Assembly: GCA_030656615.1 (NCBI GenBank)
Contig: JAUSOY010000038.1
Span: 1 to 64,000, forward strand
Direction: 5' to 3'
DNA from: Bacteroidales bacterium
Lineage (GTDB): Bacteria > Bacteroidota > Bacteroidia > Bacteroidales > TTA-H9
DNA: 64,000 bases
Shown: in pieces, positions 18,501-25,749 of the stretch
Numbering within the stretch: position 1 is the stretch's first letter
How the letters are laid out: the number at the start of each line of letters is the position of its first letter
Notes under the pieces: generated by a model
What the model was told of the DNA's origin: nothing
What the model saw: the letters and a program-made list of their open reading frames with translations, nothing else
The model's database searches: none
Translations under genes and position numbers: made by a program

Positions 18501-18777
18501 TTCCATCAATGAACTCTCGAAGCTGGTATATGTCACGGTTTATCCCAATCCTTCTGACGGTACTTTCTATATTGATATAAAAGCGGCTAAACAGCTTGAC
18601 ATTGAACTCTCGGTGCTTAATACACTGGGTGTGGTAATCCATCGTGAAAAGGGTTTACGAATTAAAGACCAACTTCGCACATCAATACAGCTAAATGGGC
18701 AACCTGAAGGCATGTATATGCTAATGCTGAGGTCTGGTAATCTGACTTCATATTACAAACTAATCGTTCGTAAGTAA
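15595..18777 (+). CDS. Secreted T9SS protein with sialidase-like propeller and PKD domain
   Basis: A 1060-aa exported protein. Residues 1-27 are a signal peptide (LMLGILMCSLSLNAQ). The next ~450 residues carry Asp-box (BNR) repeats, SxDxGxxW-like: RSDNGGVSWNSP, RSTNNGQTWQST, RSLDGGTTFQ, YSDNGGQAWSAA and YSDDGGESFVP. These mark a sialidase-type beta-propeller; whether it cleaves glycans is unknown and I see no catalytic RIP motif. A PKD domain follows (about 580-655, FYDQSSGTPTSWNWTFSGA). Two related ~75-aa modules with PAGGVYSGPGV and PAGGTFSGTGV come next. The final ~80 residues are a type A T9SS sorting domain (VTVYPNPSDGTFYIDI ... QPEGMYMLML). A strong terminator lies 52 bp downstream. Likely role: surface or released protein acting on polymers or cells. 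Confidence 0.87.
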   Translation: MKTFFYFLRGSSTLMLGILMCSLSLNAQVSQPEDNPNLDRIPFAARTLPTAPTDGLLPLGPVTVDDFDNFNLGTDFAEGHISSNPLNPTEIFVTFNASGSAGGNGHYTLNGYDWLTTNPSWGGTMYGDVLSAYSGSGYLYYENMYGSGSIQGAKVARSDNGGVSWNSPVIAIAGNDKNWMAADQTNGPYANSVYTTMTNGSAGNFARSTNNGQTWQSTFAPSTQGLPGMMVCVGPDGSTPGGSVYVVTNGGSTFASTYTFYRSLDGGTTFQLMSSQQWAGYVGSNVSNRHSVENMRTRPYPFISADNSNGPHSGRLYGVYTTNDPPGNGNKPDIWIRYSDNGGQAWSAAKRVNDDANSANNHNFMPAVWTDVETGRVYLQWMDTRDCPTSDSALIYATYSDDGGESFVPNQAVSNKKMKINCSTCGGGGTPRYQGDYNAVTSNKKVATLTWTDFRNGSFGSYTSYFPDFALRLSYITNDTLVDSLGMSMEIPAVKLYSDTAVFSADVQPTPPQGSFSFHFPEGNELTSFPGSLPMYVLRSPDVPAGTYLLTLTAQSPNGTPVHKRSQFFKVVNVAPTAGFAASQTGICTDAAIDFYDQSSGTPTSWNWTFSGATPASSTEQNPTGIVYSQTGLYTVILSVSNAYGSNTITKTQYITVSNQPGSPTVTASSACEGMSFSPLGATGTDLTWYSDINLSNQVATGASYTPQVSAAGTYTYYVTQGSSGCESDATPVDLVIYPKPVASFSSIDATCSSYPAFQLTQGSPAGGVYSGPGVSNNMFSPATAGVGTWDLMYIYTSINDCSDTAYQSIEVMLSPDASLQAFTPVCLSEAPFTLTGGTPAGGTFSGTGVQNGIFNPSIAGAGSHTLTYTVAGTGSCDGVAQQSVTVYPLPAVDLGADTMLCANLTLMLDAQTPNVQSYLWYPGGETTSSITIDSTGIGIGTKEFRVTATSTQSCVKTSTINVSFKDCTSINELSKLVYVTVYPNPSDGTFYIDIKAAKQLDIELSVLNTLGVVIHREKGLRIKDQLRTSIQLNGQPEGMYMLMLRSGNLTSYYKLIVRK

Positions 18778-18829
18778 TGCAACGATAGTAAATACAGGCC
18801 AGTTTACCTGAAAGTACGTATGACTAACG

Positions 18830-18871
18830 AAGGCCGCGGATAACAGTAAGTTGTTTATCCGCGGCCTTTTT
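18830..18871 (+). terminator. Strong terminator of the 1060-aa T9SS gene
   Basis: AAGGCCGCGGATAA (18830-18843) pairs perfectly with TTATCCGCGGCCTT (18855-18868), giving a 14-bp stem with an 11-nt loop and a T-run. The AAGGCC end mirrors the stem of the trxB terminator. Confidence 0.9.
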
Positions 18872-18952
18872 ATTGATCTATAAATCAAATTTCTGCGTAA
18901 TGGAATCCTGGACAGCAAATATATACTGCGCGAATTATACCCATACCATTAT

Positions 18953-18979
18953 AAAAAAAGCCGCCGGATGGGCAGCTTT
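18953..18979 (-). terminator. Terminator of the DPP-IV gene
   Basis: On the minus strand AAAGCTGCC and GGCGGCTTT form a stem with one mismatch around CATCC, followed by a run of T. It lies 24 bp beyond the DPP-IV stop. Confidence 0.75.
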
Positions 18980-19002
18980 AATTTAAGAATAATATAAAAA
19001 AT

Positions 19003-21183
19003 CTACTTTGATAGCAGATTTTCCAGTAAAAAATTGGTCATCATGGTATAGAGATGAAAGGTCGTATTAGGCCCCGTGTATATTCCGTGATTTGAATTGG
19101 GATAATACATCGTCTGGAATGGTTTATTCTCTTTTACAAGAGCACTCACCATTTCGACAGTATTCTGAAAATGAACATTATCGTCGGCAGTACCATGTAC
19201 CAGTAAGTATTTTCCTGTTAATTTTTCAACATGATTTATCGGTGAATTATCGTCGTAACCCTTAGGATTTTCTTGTGGTGTACGCATATAACGTTCGGTA
19301 TAGATATTATCATAATATCTCCAGTTTGTAACGGGTGCCACGGCTATTCCCACCGAATAATAGTCAGCACCTTTCGTCATGCAAAGAGACGACATATAAC
19401 CTCCGTAACTCCAGCCGAAAATTCCAATCTTTTTTGGGTCGGCAATTCCCTGAGTAATGAGATACTTTGCCAGTTCTATCTGATCCTCGGTTTCATATTT
19501 TCCCAGCTGCTGATAAGTCATTTTGCGGAATTCCTCACCCCTGAAGCCTGTTCCCCTGTTATCAACAGAAACTACCACAATGCCTTTCTGTGCAAGCATC
19601 TGATACCATAACTGTCCGCCAGCCCACGAATTTGTAACCGTTTGTGAACCAGGTCCTCCATACAAATAAACCAATACAGGATATTTTTTATTTGGATCAA
19701 ATGCCGGAGGCTTAATCATCCATCCATTCAATTCGACGCCTTCGGAAGTACGGAAATTGAAAAAATCGCGTTTAAGCAAACCATATTCTTTCATTTTCGG
19801 AATGAAAGCCGCATTATCCTCAATAACACGAATCACTTTACCATTAGCATCGCAAACACTATAAACAGAAGGCGTATTTGAATCGCTCCATGTTTTAATA
19901 AAATACTGAAAAGTACTGCTAAATGCTGCACTATTCGTACCCTCCTGACCCGCAATAATCTTCATACGAGCTTTCAGATCCACAAAGCAAATCTCACGAT
20001 TTAACGGGCTGGAAAACGCTGCATTGAAATAAATCCGCTTTGATACCGGATCGAATCCAAGAATCTTATCTACCTCCCAGGAGCCTTTGGTAAGCTGAGT
20101 AGCAGCACTAACATCGAGTTTATTCAGGTAAATATGGTTATACCCATTTTTCTGCGAAGTTAACAGGAAGGACTTGCCATCAGGCATAAAGTAAAGATCA
20201 TCGGTAATTTCGATATAATATTTATTGGTTTCGGTATAAACAACATCACTTTTGCCATTTGTTGCCTCTGCAATCAGAATTTCGAGTTTATTCTGATGAC
20301 GGTTCAACCGCTGCATAGACAGAAGAGAGGAATTACGTGTCCATTTTATACGTGGAATGTAAATATCCGTTTCGGCACCAATATCCATTTTAACGGTACG
20401 GGCATCTGCTAAATGGTATACATGAACCGTGACCAAAGAATTATCTTCACCAGCCTTAGGGTATTTAAACTTGTAATTTTCGGGATATAATTCACCATAA
20501 GTCGTCATCCAGAATTCTTTCACCTTGCTTTCATCGAAGCGGTAAAAAGCAATCGATTTGCCATCAGGCGCCCATTCGAAGCCCTTGGTAAAACTAAATT
20601 CTTCCTCATAAACCCAGTCGGTGGTACCATAAATTATATTACGATCGAGGCCATCACGGGTAATTTGAATTTCGGCACCACTAGACAGGTCTTTAATAAA
20701 CAGATTATTATCCCTAACAAAAGCCACTTTGGAAGCATCCGGTGAAAACTCGGCCAATTGCTGCTTGCCATTGTCGGAAAGTGCGGTTAATGATTTAGTT
20801 TTAAAATCATAAACATAATACGCCGACTTGGATGAATGCCTATAAATGGCTTCAGTACCAGAAGCTATCAGCATTTTTGACTCGTTTTCACTAAAACTGA
20901 TATCACCAAGACTAAGTGTGTCGCCTTTTTGAGTTAGCAGTTCATTTCCTGCGATGAGGTAGCCTGCGGCATTACCGGTAAGGTACGAATAGCGAAACAT
21001 CGTATCGCGCAGAATGCGGTAGTAATGTTGACCATCAGCTGCCGTATTAAGGCCATAGACCCCTTTGGCCCGCAATGCCCTGCTTTTGAATACCACATCA
21101 AGACTCAGGGATTTGGAACTCTCCTGGGCGAGCATCACCACAGAGAATAGTATCCCAAAAAACACAAAGTAAATACGTTTCAT
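19003..21183 (-). CDS. S9B peptidase, dipeptidyl peptidase IV / prolyl tripeptidyl peptidase
   Basis: A 726-aa exported serine peptidase that removes N-terminal X-Pro di- or tripeptides, probably in the periplasm. A signal peptide spans residues 1-19 (YFVFFGILFSVVMLAQ). The eight-bladed propeller (about 60-470) includes NIIYGTTDWVYEEEFSF with the Glu pair that binds the substrate N-terminus (EEEF). The C-terminal alpha/beta hydrolase carries the nucleophile in GWSYGGYMSSL, the acid in HGTADDNVHFQ and the histidine in NSNHGIY. All three catalytic residues are present. Its length matches DPP-IV and prolyl tripeptidyl peptidase equally; I cannot separate them by eye. It has a good promoter 80-115 bp upstream. 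Confidence 0.93.
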   Translation of the reverse strand: MKRIYFVFFGILFSVVMLAQESSKSLSLDVVFKSRALRAKGVYGLNTAADGQHYYRILRDTMFRYSYLTGNAAGYLIAGNELLTQKGDTLSLGDISFSENESKMLIASGTEAIYRHSSKSAYYVYDFKTKSLTALSDNGKQQLAEFSPDASKVAFVRDNNLFIKDLSSGAEIQITRDGLDRNIIYGTTDWVYEEEFSFTKGFEWAPDGKSIAFYRFDESKVKEFWMTTYGELYPENYKFKYPKAGEDNSLVTVHVYHLADARTVKMDIGAETDIYIPRIKWTRNSSLLSMQRLNRHQNKLEILIAEATNGKSDVVYTETNKYYIEITDDLYFMPDGKSFLLTSQKNGYNHIYLNKLDVSAATQLTKGSWEVDKILGFDPVSKRIYFNAAFSSPLNREICFVDLKARMKIIAGQEGTNSAAFSSTFQYFIKTWSDSNTPSVYSVCDANGKVIRVIEDNAAFIPKMKEYGLLKRDFFNFRTSEGVELNGWMIKPPAFDPNKKYPVLVYLYGGPGSQTVTNSWAGGQLWYQMLAQKGIVVVSVDNRGTGFRGEEFRKMTYQQLGKYETEDQIELAKYLITQGIADPKKIGIFGWSYGGYMSSLCMTKGADYYSVGIAVAPVTNWRYYDNIYTERYMRTPQENPKGYDDNSPINHVEKLTGKYLLVHGTADDNVHFQNTVEMVSALVKENKPFQTMYYPNSNHGIYTGPNTTFHLYTMMTNFLLENLLSK

Positions 21184-21259
21184 CCGAAAAAGTGTTTAGG
21201 TTAAATAATGATGGAACATGTTGATAATTCCGAAACGCATTCCATCTTGTTTTTGGTTT

Positions 21260-21277
21260 TATCTTTGGTCAAAGATA
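21260..21277. promoter_or_regulatory. Back-to-back -7 boxes (divergent promoter)
   Basis: TATCTTTG (21260-21267, plus strand) and CAAAGATA (21270-21277, TATCTTTG on minus) are separated by only GT, giving an almost perfect 18-bp palindrome between DPP-IV and the sirtuin gene. The plus-strand box lacks a clear TTG at the right distance. Confidence 0.5.
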
Positions 21278-21299
21278 CCGTGTTTTAAGAAAAGGCAAA
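21270..21299 (-). promoter_or_regulatory. Promoter of the DPP-IV gene
   Basis: Minus strand TTTG (21299-21296), an 18-nt spacer, then TATCTTTG (21277-21270). The predicted start site is about 80 nt before the ATG. Confidence 0.7.
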
Positions 21300-21336
21300 G
21301 TTTACGAAGGCATTTTTAACAATTGAACAGACACCA

Positions 21337-22083
21337 ATGGAAAAAAATATTAGCGAAGCCGTCAAGATAATTCATTCATCAAAACAAATAGTGGCATTTA
21401 CTGGTGCCGGCATTTCTGCAGAGAGTGGTATTCCTCCTTTCCGCGGAGAAAACGGAATATGGAACCAATACGATTCCCGAAGTCTCGAAATCGACTATTT
21501 TTTAAGTCACTCGGAAGCATCATGGAAAATTATACGTGAAATCTTTTACTCGCACTTTCAACGTGCAAAACCCAATCCATCGCATATTTTTTTGGCAAAA
21601 CTAGAAAGCCAGTACAATTTACACAGCATCATCACACAAAACATTGATAATCTTCATCATATGGCAGGGAGTACGGTGATTTACGAATTTCATGGCAATT
21701 CTTCACGCCTCTTGTGTACAAAATGCCAGGAAACCATAAGCATTTTGGAGGTTTCACTAAAAACACTGCCCCCAAAATGTGCATGCGGAGGTTTATTAAA
21801 ACCCGACTTTATTTTTTTTGGCGAACCCATTCCACATTATGCTTACAGTAAAAGTATGGAAGCTGCTTCCACCTGCGATCTTATGATAATAATCGGGACA
21901 GCCGGTGAGGTGATGCCAGCCAATCAAATCCCATTGGTAGCCTCAGCAAATAAGGCGAAAATTATTGAAATAAATTTGGAGAAATCGCTCTATACCCCAA
22001 GAATCACCGACATTTTTCTTCAAGGAAAAGCTTCAGAAATTTCTATCGCTTTGAGTCAGAAACTCAATCTTCAATCTTCATAG
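21337..22083 (+). CDS. cobB: NAD-dependent protein deacylase, Sir2 family
   Basis: A 248-aa sirtuin that uses NAD+ to remove acyl groups from lysines. The motifs are in order: [15 protein letters not shown] (NAD binding, about 23-37), [13 protein letters not shown] with the catalytic His region (HH), a zinc site made of CTKCQ and CACGG (four cysteines, normal spacing), then [10 protein letters not shown] and [15 protein letters not shown]. It lacks the usual YR pair in the place that favours succinyl or malonyl groups as far as I can judge; substrate preference is not certain. Its last 13 bp overlap the 3' end of the convergent rubredoxin gene. Confidence 0.93.
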   Translation: MEKNISEAVKIIHSSKQIVAFTGAGISAESGIPPFRGENGIWNQYDSRSLEIDYFLSHSEASWKIIREIFYSHFQRAKPNPSHIFLAKLESQYNLHSIITQNIDNLHHMAGSTVIYEFHGNSSRLLCTKCQETISILEVSLKTLPPKCACGGLLKPDFIFFGEPIPHYAYSKSMEAASTCDLMIIIGTAGEVMPANQIPLVASANKAKIIEINLEKSLYTPRITDIFLQGKASEISIALSQKLNLQSS

Positions 22084-22232
22084 AATTTATCTTTTGAAGC
22101 CCCGCACTCCGGACATTCCCAGTCTTCGGGCAAATCATCAAACGTAGTACCGGCCACGATTTCTTGTGATTCGTCCCCTTCTGCAGGATCGTAAACATAA
22201 TTGCATAACATGCAGGCATACTTTTTTGGCAT
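22071..22232 (-). CDS. Rubredoxin
   Basis: A 53-aa gene missed by the ORF track. It reads [20 protein letters not shown] ... [21 protein letters not shown]. The two CxxC knuckles (CMLC at 7-10, CPEC at 40-43) bind one iron; YDPAEGD and [11 protein letters not shown] are hallmark rubredoxin motifs and the length is exactly that of the family. It is a cytoplasmic one-electron carrier, often donating to rubrerythrin, a gene for which lies at 43.3 kb. The 3' end overlaps the sirtuin gene tail by 13 bp on the opposite strand. Confidence 0.97.
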   Translation of the reverse strand: MPKKYACMLCNYVYDPAEGDESQEIVAGTTFDDLPEDWECPECGASKDKFYED

Positions 22233-22400
22233 CACATATAGATTAACTAGCGAATTTAGTGAAAAGTGATTAGCAATTTCTAAACGGAATGCATGAATAT
22301 ATTTGTAGTGGTTTTCTACGGATCCTTTGAGGCAATTTTACCATTGATAAATCATTTACCTGCCATCATGCATTAATTTTAATAAAGCAAAAGTGTTTTG

Positions 22401-22408
22401 TAAATTTG
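22401..22408 (+). promoter_or_regulatory. Candidate -7 box of apbE
   Basis: TAAATTTG fits TAnnTTTG 20 bp before the apbE ATG. The upstream box is weak (TTTTAA-like), so confidence is moderate. Confidence 0.45.
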
Positions 22409-22427
22409 CATCAAATCCCACAAAAAA

Positions 22428-23450
22428 ATGATTCACAGAAAAATTCTTATCGTTGTACTTGTAATAATGACCATGACTTCATGCAGTTTTGGTCCAAAAA
22501 AGATGCTAATAGAAGGTGAAGCCCAGGGCACTTATTTCAGTATTACATATTACGACAAGCAAGACAGGGACTTTACTCAGGAAATTGATTCCATTTTAAG
22601 AGCATTTGACATGTCAGTCTCTCTATGGGAGGATCAAAGTTTAATATCGAGAATCAATAGAAACGAAGATATAGAAGTAGATAGTATTATTCTTGAACTT
22701 CTGAAAATATCGGATAATGTTACCAGAAACAGCAAAGGTGCTTTTGATGTAACCGTCGGTAAACTGGTCGAAACCTGGGGATTTCATCGCAAAAAAGGGC
22801 TAATGCCTGATTCTGCAAAGGTTAAAGAACTGCTGTCACATATCGGTTTTGATAAAATAAAAATCGAGAATAAGCATATAATAAAATTAGATTCAGCGAT
22901 TCACATTGATTTTAATGCCATAGCTCAGGGATACTCCACAGATATCATTGCGAAATTTCTTGCATCACAGGGCATCGAATCATACCTCGTGGATGTAGGA
23001 GGAGAAATTGCCGGAAAAGGAACAAAGCCCGATGGAAGTTTTTGGATGGTTGGTATTGAGAAACCCGCCGAAAACGCTTCCGATGGCCGTGATATTCAGC
23101 TTATTATTCCACTTAAAGAGAAGTCTATCGCCACCTCAGGAAGTTACCGTAAGTATCGCGAACAAGATGGACATCGATATTCTCATACGATTGATCCATC
23201 CACCGGATATCCTGTCACCCATAATTTATTAAGTGTAAGTGTCATTGCAGACGATGCGGCCACTGCAGATGCTTATGCCACTGCTTTCATGGTCATGGGA
23301 ATTCAAAAAGCTACACGCATGCTCGATTCATACAAAAAACTGGAGGCATACTTTATTTATTCCGGTTCTGAGGGATCAACAAAAACCTTTGCTACTCCGG
23401 GCATGGAAAGACTCATCGCTGAGGGAAAAGCACTTCAGAAGAAAAAGTAG
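22428..23450 (+). CDS. apbE: FAD:protein FMN transferase ApbE
   Basis: A 340-aa envelope enzyme that attaches FMN from FAD to Thr residues of target flavoproteins such as NqrB/C or RnfG/D. The N-terminus is a lipoprotein signal with the lipobox near residues 16-19 (MTSC). Family motifs are GEAQGTYFSITYY, GAFDVTVGKLVETWGFH, DFNAIAQGYSTDIIA, VDVGGEIAGKGTKPDGSFW, TSGSYRKY ... YSHTIDPSTGYPV and DDAATADAYATAFMVMG, the last containing the metal-binding Asp and Thr. Length is normal. No Nqr or Rnf genes are visible in the window. A small cysteine-rich membrane protein gene converges on it, as is common near apbE in this phylum. Confidence 0.95.
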   Translation: MIHRKILIVVLVIMTMTSCSFGPKKMLIEGEAQGTYFSITYYDKQDRDFTQEIDSILRAFDMSVSLWEDQSLISRINRNEDIEVDSIILELLKISDNVTRNSKGAFDVTVGKLVETWGFHRKKGLMPDSAKVKELLSHIGFDKIKIENKHIIKLDSAIHIDFNAIAQGYSTDIIAKFLASQGIESYLVDVGGEIAGKGTKPDGSFWMVGIEKPAENASDGRDIQLIIPLKEKSIATSGSYRKYREQDGHRYSHTIDPSTGYPVTHNLLSVSVIADDAATADAYATAFMVMGIQKATRMLDSYKKLEAYFIYSGSEGSTKTFATPGMERLIAEGKALQKKK

Positions 23451-23466
23451 GGTATTATTTGATTTT

Positions 23467-23670
23467 TTAAGGGTGATGTTTGCTGTAATATTCACAGTTT
23501 GAATCATCACCTCCACCACTGCAAACACAATCGCTGCGTTGGCCGTCTTCGGTATCTATCGAAGCACAGGATTTTGAAAATTGTCCATCTTTCTGGACGA
23601 ACATTTTAATTCCGATAAAAATTAGAGCCACAGACAATAAAGCTATAGACAATATCATGAGTTTAATCAT
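23467..23670 (-). CDS. Small Cys-rich membrane-anchored protein
   Basis: A 67-aa protein with one N-terminal membrane segment (MILSIALLSVALIFIGIKMFV) and a hydrophilic tail containing five cysteines: SCASIDTEDGQRSDCVCSGG and SNCEYY. The tail would lie in the periplasm if the segment is a signal anchor. Similar small proteins sit beside apbE in other Bacteroidota; the function is not known, though the cysteines suggest metal or redox chemistry. It starts 22 bp after the stop of the RNA methyltransferase gene on the same strand and so may be co-transcribed. Confidence 0.75.
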   Translation of the reverse strand: MIKLMILSIALLSVALIFIGIKMFVQKDGQFSKSCASIDTEDGQRSDCVCSGGGDDSNCEYYSKHHP

Positions 23671-23692
23671 GGTTTTTTCTTTTTAAAACAAA

Positions 23693-24475
23693 TTAAATCG
23701 CAGAATGTTGCCGACGAAATTCAGCAATCACAAGAGCAGCAGCTATAGAAGCGTTGAGCGATTCTGCCATTTTGCCTTCGCTATGAATTAATGGACCCGG
23801 AATAGAAATGCGATGGGTAATGTACATTTGCAATTCAGAAGCAATTCCACGGCCTTCGTTGCCAATAATAATATGACCATTAGGTATTAAGGCAGAAGAA
23901 TAGATCGGCTCACCATCCATAAAAGTACCATAGACAGGTGCCTCATCCAAAATAGCATTAAAATAATGCCGGAGTTCCGCTTCCACCACATTAACACGGG
24001 CAATACTTCCCATGGAAGCCTGAACTACTTTAGAATTATATAAGTCGACGGAGCCCTGTGAGCAGACAATTTGTCGTATCCCGAACCAATCGGCTGAGCG
24101 CAGCATCGTTCCCAGATTTCCAGGATCGCGTATATCGTCGAGTACAAGTACCAAATCCGTTTTATGATGACCCGTTAGATCCTGAGTCGGAAGCATTCGA
24201 AAAACGCCCAATACCTGAGAGGGGTTTGTTAAAAATGAAATCCTTTCCATCTCCCCGATTTGAACTGGACTTACATCAAAATCAAGTTGGTCGGAATAAT
24301 CGGGATACATATCGAGCCACTCATAGGTACAAAAAATCCTTTCCGGAATCATTCCCGAATTGGCCAAATCGCTGACCAATTTTGGCCCTTCTGCCACGAA
24401 ATGTCCATTCACTTCGCGGCTTTTGCGATGCTTAAGTGATTTTATATAAAGTATTTCGTTTCTTGAGATCATCAT
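23693..24475 (-). CDS. TrmH/SpoU-family rRNA/tRNA 2'-O-methyltransferase
   Basis: A SPOUT-class methyltransferase that 2'-O-methylates ribose in rRNA or tRNA using SAM. The N-terminal SpoU substrate-binding domain reads KHRKSREVNGHFVAEGPKLV. The knotted catalytic domain shows motif 1 LVLDDIRDPGNLGTMLRSADWFG, motif 2 HIIIGNEGRGI and motif 3 SLNASIAAALVI. The ORF track starts at TTG 24481; I prefer ATG 24475 (or 24472) because the TTG falls within the T-run of the rplI terminator. This leaves hardly any leader after that terminator, which is odd. RlmB-like or TrmH-like function cannot be separated by eye. Confidence 0.9.
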   Translation of the reverse strand: MMISRNEILYIKSLKHRKSREVNGHFVAEGPKLVSDLANSGMIPERIFCTYEWLDMYPDYSDQLDFDVSPVQIGEMERISFLTNPSQVLGVFRMLPTQDLTGHHKTDLVLVLDDIRDPGNLGTMLRSADWFGIRQIVCSQGSVDLYNSKVVQASMGSIARVNVVEAELRHYFNAILDEAPVYGTFMDGEPIYSSALIPNGHIIIGNEGRGIASELQMYITHRISIPGPLIHSEGKMAESLNASIAAALVIAEFRRQHSAI

Positions 24476-24479
24476 TAAC

Positions 24480-24509
24480 AAAAAAAATCCCGCTCAATAT
24501 GAGCGGGAT
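24480..24509 (-). terminator. Terminator of the rpsF-rpsR-rplI operon
   Basis: ATCCCGCTCA and TGAGCGGGAT form a perfect 10-bp stem with a 3-nt loop, followed on the minus strand by eight T residues. The T-run ends only a few bases before the next gene's ATG. Confidence 0.92.
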
Positions 24510-24530
24510 AAAGGTATTAAGTTTTTTTGC

Positions 24531-24980
24531 TTATTCGGCAACAACTTCAACATTAACGATTGCTTTAACTTCTTTATGAATATTAATGCGAACGGTAAAG
24601 CTACCAAGTTCCTTGATGCTTTCGCCATCAATGATAATGCGTTTGCGATCAACATCCACATCAAACTGCTCCTTGATTGCTTCAGCAATCAGGATGCTGT
24701 TAACACTACCATAAATTTTTCCGGTAGCCGATGCTTTCGTTGTAATTTTTACCGTGATGCCATCAAGTTTACCACCAAATGTCTGAGCTTCATTACGAAG
24801 TTTTTCAAGTTTGAAAGCTTTTTGCTTCAAATTTTCTTTCAGAATTTTGCGGTTAGTTTCAGTTGCCTGAATTGCCAAACCCTGAGGAATCAGATAGTTC
24901 TGTGCGTAACCGTTTTTAACGTTTACGATATCATTGGTATATCCCAAGTTGGATACATCCTGTTTTAAGATTACTTCCAT
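24531..24980 (-). CDS. rplI: 50S ribosomal protein bL9
   Basis: Large-subunit protein bL9, 149 aa, full length. The N-terminal rRNA-binding domain shows the hallmark MEVILKQDVSNLGYTNDIVNVKNGYAQNYLIPQGLA; the long connecting helix (KENLKQKAFKLEKLRNEAQTFGGKL) and C-terminal domain (GSVNSILIAEAIKEQFDVDVDRKRIIIDGESIKELGSF) follow. It is the last gene of the bS6-bS18-bL9 operon and is followed by the operon terminator. Confidence 0.99.
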   Translation of the reverse strand: MEVILKQDVSNLGYTNDIVNVKNGYAQNYLIPQGLAIQATETNRKILKENLKQKAFKLEKLRNEAQTFGGKLDGITVKITTKASATGKIYGSVNSILIAEAIKEQFDVDVDRKRIIIDGESIKELGSFTVRINIHKEVKAIVNVEVVAE

Positions 24981-24993
24981 GATCTATTCCTCC

Positions 24994-25263
24994 TTATTTT
25001 AACAGGTCAGTAACAAATGGCATCAGAGAAAGATGACGGGCTCTTTTAATAGCCTGAGATACTTTGCGCTGGTACTTGGTTGAAGTTCCGGTAAGACGGC
25101 GGGGTAAAATTTTACCCTGATCGTTTACAAATTTCAACAGGAAGTTTTCGTCTTTATAATCGATATATTTAATACCGCTTTTGCGAAAACGACAGTATTT
25201 TTTCTTCTTGGTCTCAACCGCTATCGGGGTGAGATACTTAATATCAGTATTGGCGTTTGCCAT
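24994..25263 (-). CDS. rpsR: 30S ribosomal protein bS18
   Basis: Small-subunit protein bS18, 89 aa. The core [63 protein letters not shown] is unmistakable, including the ARxLxLLPF-like end. It lies between rpsF (29 bp upstream) and rplI (13 bp downstream), the standard order. bS18 binds bS6 on 16S rRNA. Confidence 0.99.
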   Translation of the reverse strand: MANANTDIKYLTPIAVETKKKKYCRFRKSGIKYIDYKDENFLLKFVNDQGKILPRRLTGTSTKYQRKVSQAIKRARHLSLMPFVTDLLK

Positions 25264-25292
25264 GATTTTATATCCTTTCTCGTTAGCGTTAA

Positions 25293-25640
25293 TTAATTAG
25301 TGGCGGCACTTTTTTGTGCTGCACGTTTCTTTTCGTTATATGCTATAGCATGTTTGTCAAGCGAAACGGTCAGAAACCGGATGATACGCTCATCACGCTT
25401 GAATGCGATTTCCAGATCTTTAATAAGGGTTCCTTCTGCCTTAAATTCAATAAGGTGGTAGAAACCTGAAGTTTTTTTCTGGATGGGATAGGCCAGCTTG
25501 CGCAGACCCCAGTTGTCCTGGTGCACAACTTCGGCACCTTTCTCCACGATAAAATTGTGGAATTTGCTTACCGTTTCCCTCATCTGTTCATCAGATAAGA
25601 CGGGAGTCATAATGAAAACGGCTTCGTACTGTTTTGTCAT
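25293..25640 (-). CDS. rpsF: 30S ribosomal protein bS6
   Basis: Small-subunit protein bS6, 115 aa, first gene of the operon. [50 protein letters not shown] and the basic [19 protein letters not shown] are family hallmarks. In many bacteria a bS6:bS18 complex binds the rpsF leader to control the operon; the leader here is about 50 nt and I did not see a clear match to that RNA motif. Confidence 0.99.
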   Translation of the reverse strand: MTKQYEAVFIMTPVLSDEQMRETVSKFHNFIVEKGAEVVHQDNWGLRKLAYPIQKKTSGFYHLIEFKAEGTLIKDLEIAFKRDERIIRFLTVSLDKHAIAYNEKKRAAQKSAATN

Positions 25641-25694
25641 TGTGTTGACTTTTAAACAATTGGGTTTATACTTGTTGAACTAAAAAATAGTGTG

Positions 25695-25724
25695 CAAAGG
25701 TAACATTCTTTTCCTTAATTACAA
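25695..25724 (-). promoter_or_regulatory. Promoter of the rpsF operon
   Basis: Minus strand TTG (25724-25722), 19-nt spacer, TACCTTTG (25702-25695). It matches the Bacteroidota consensus exactly and lies 55 bp before the rpsF ATG. Confidence 0.85.
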
Positions 25725-25749
25725 GGCTTATTACTGAAAAGCCTGAATG

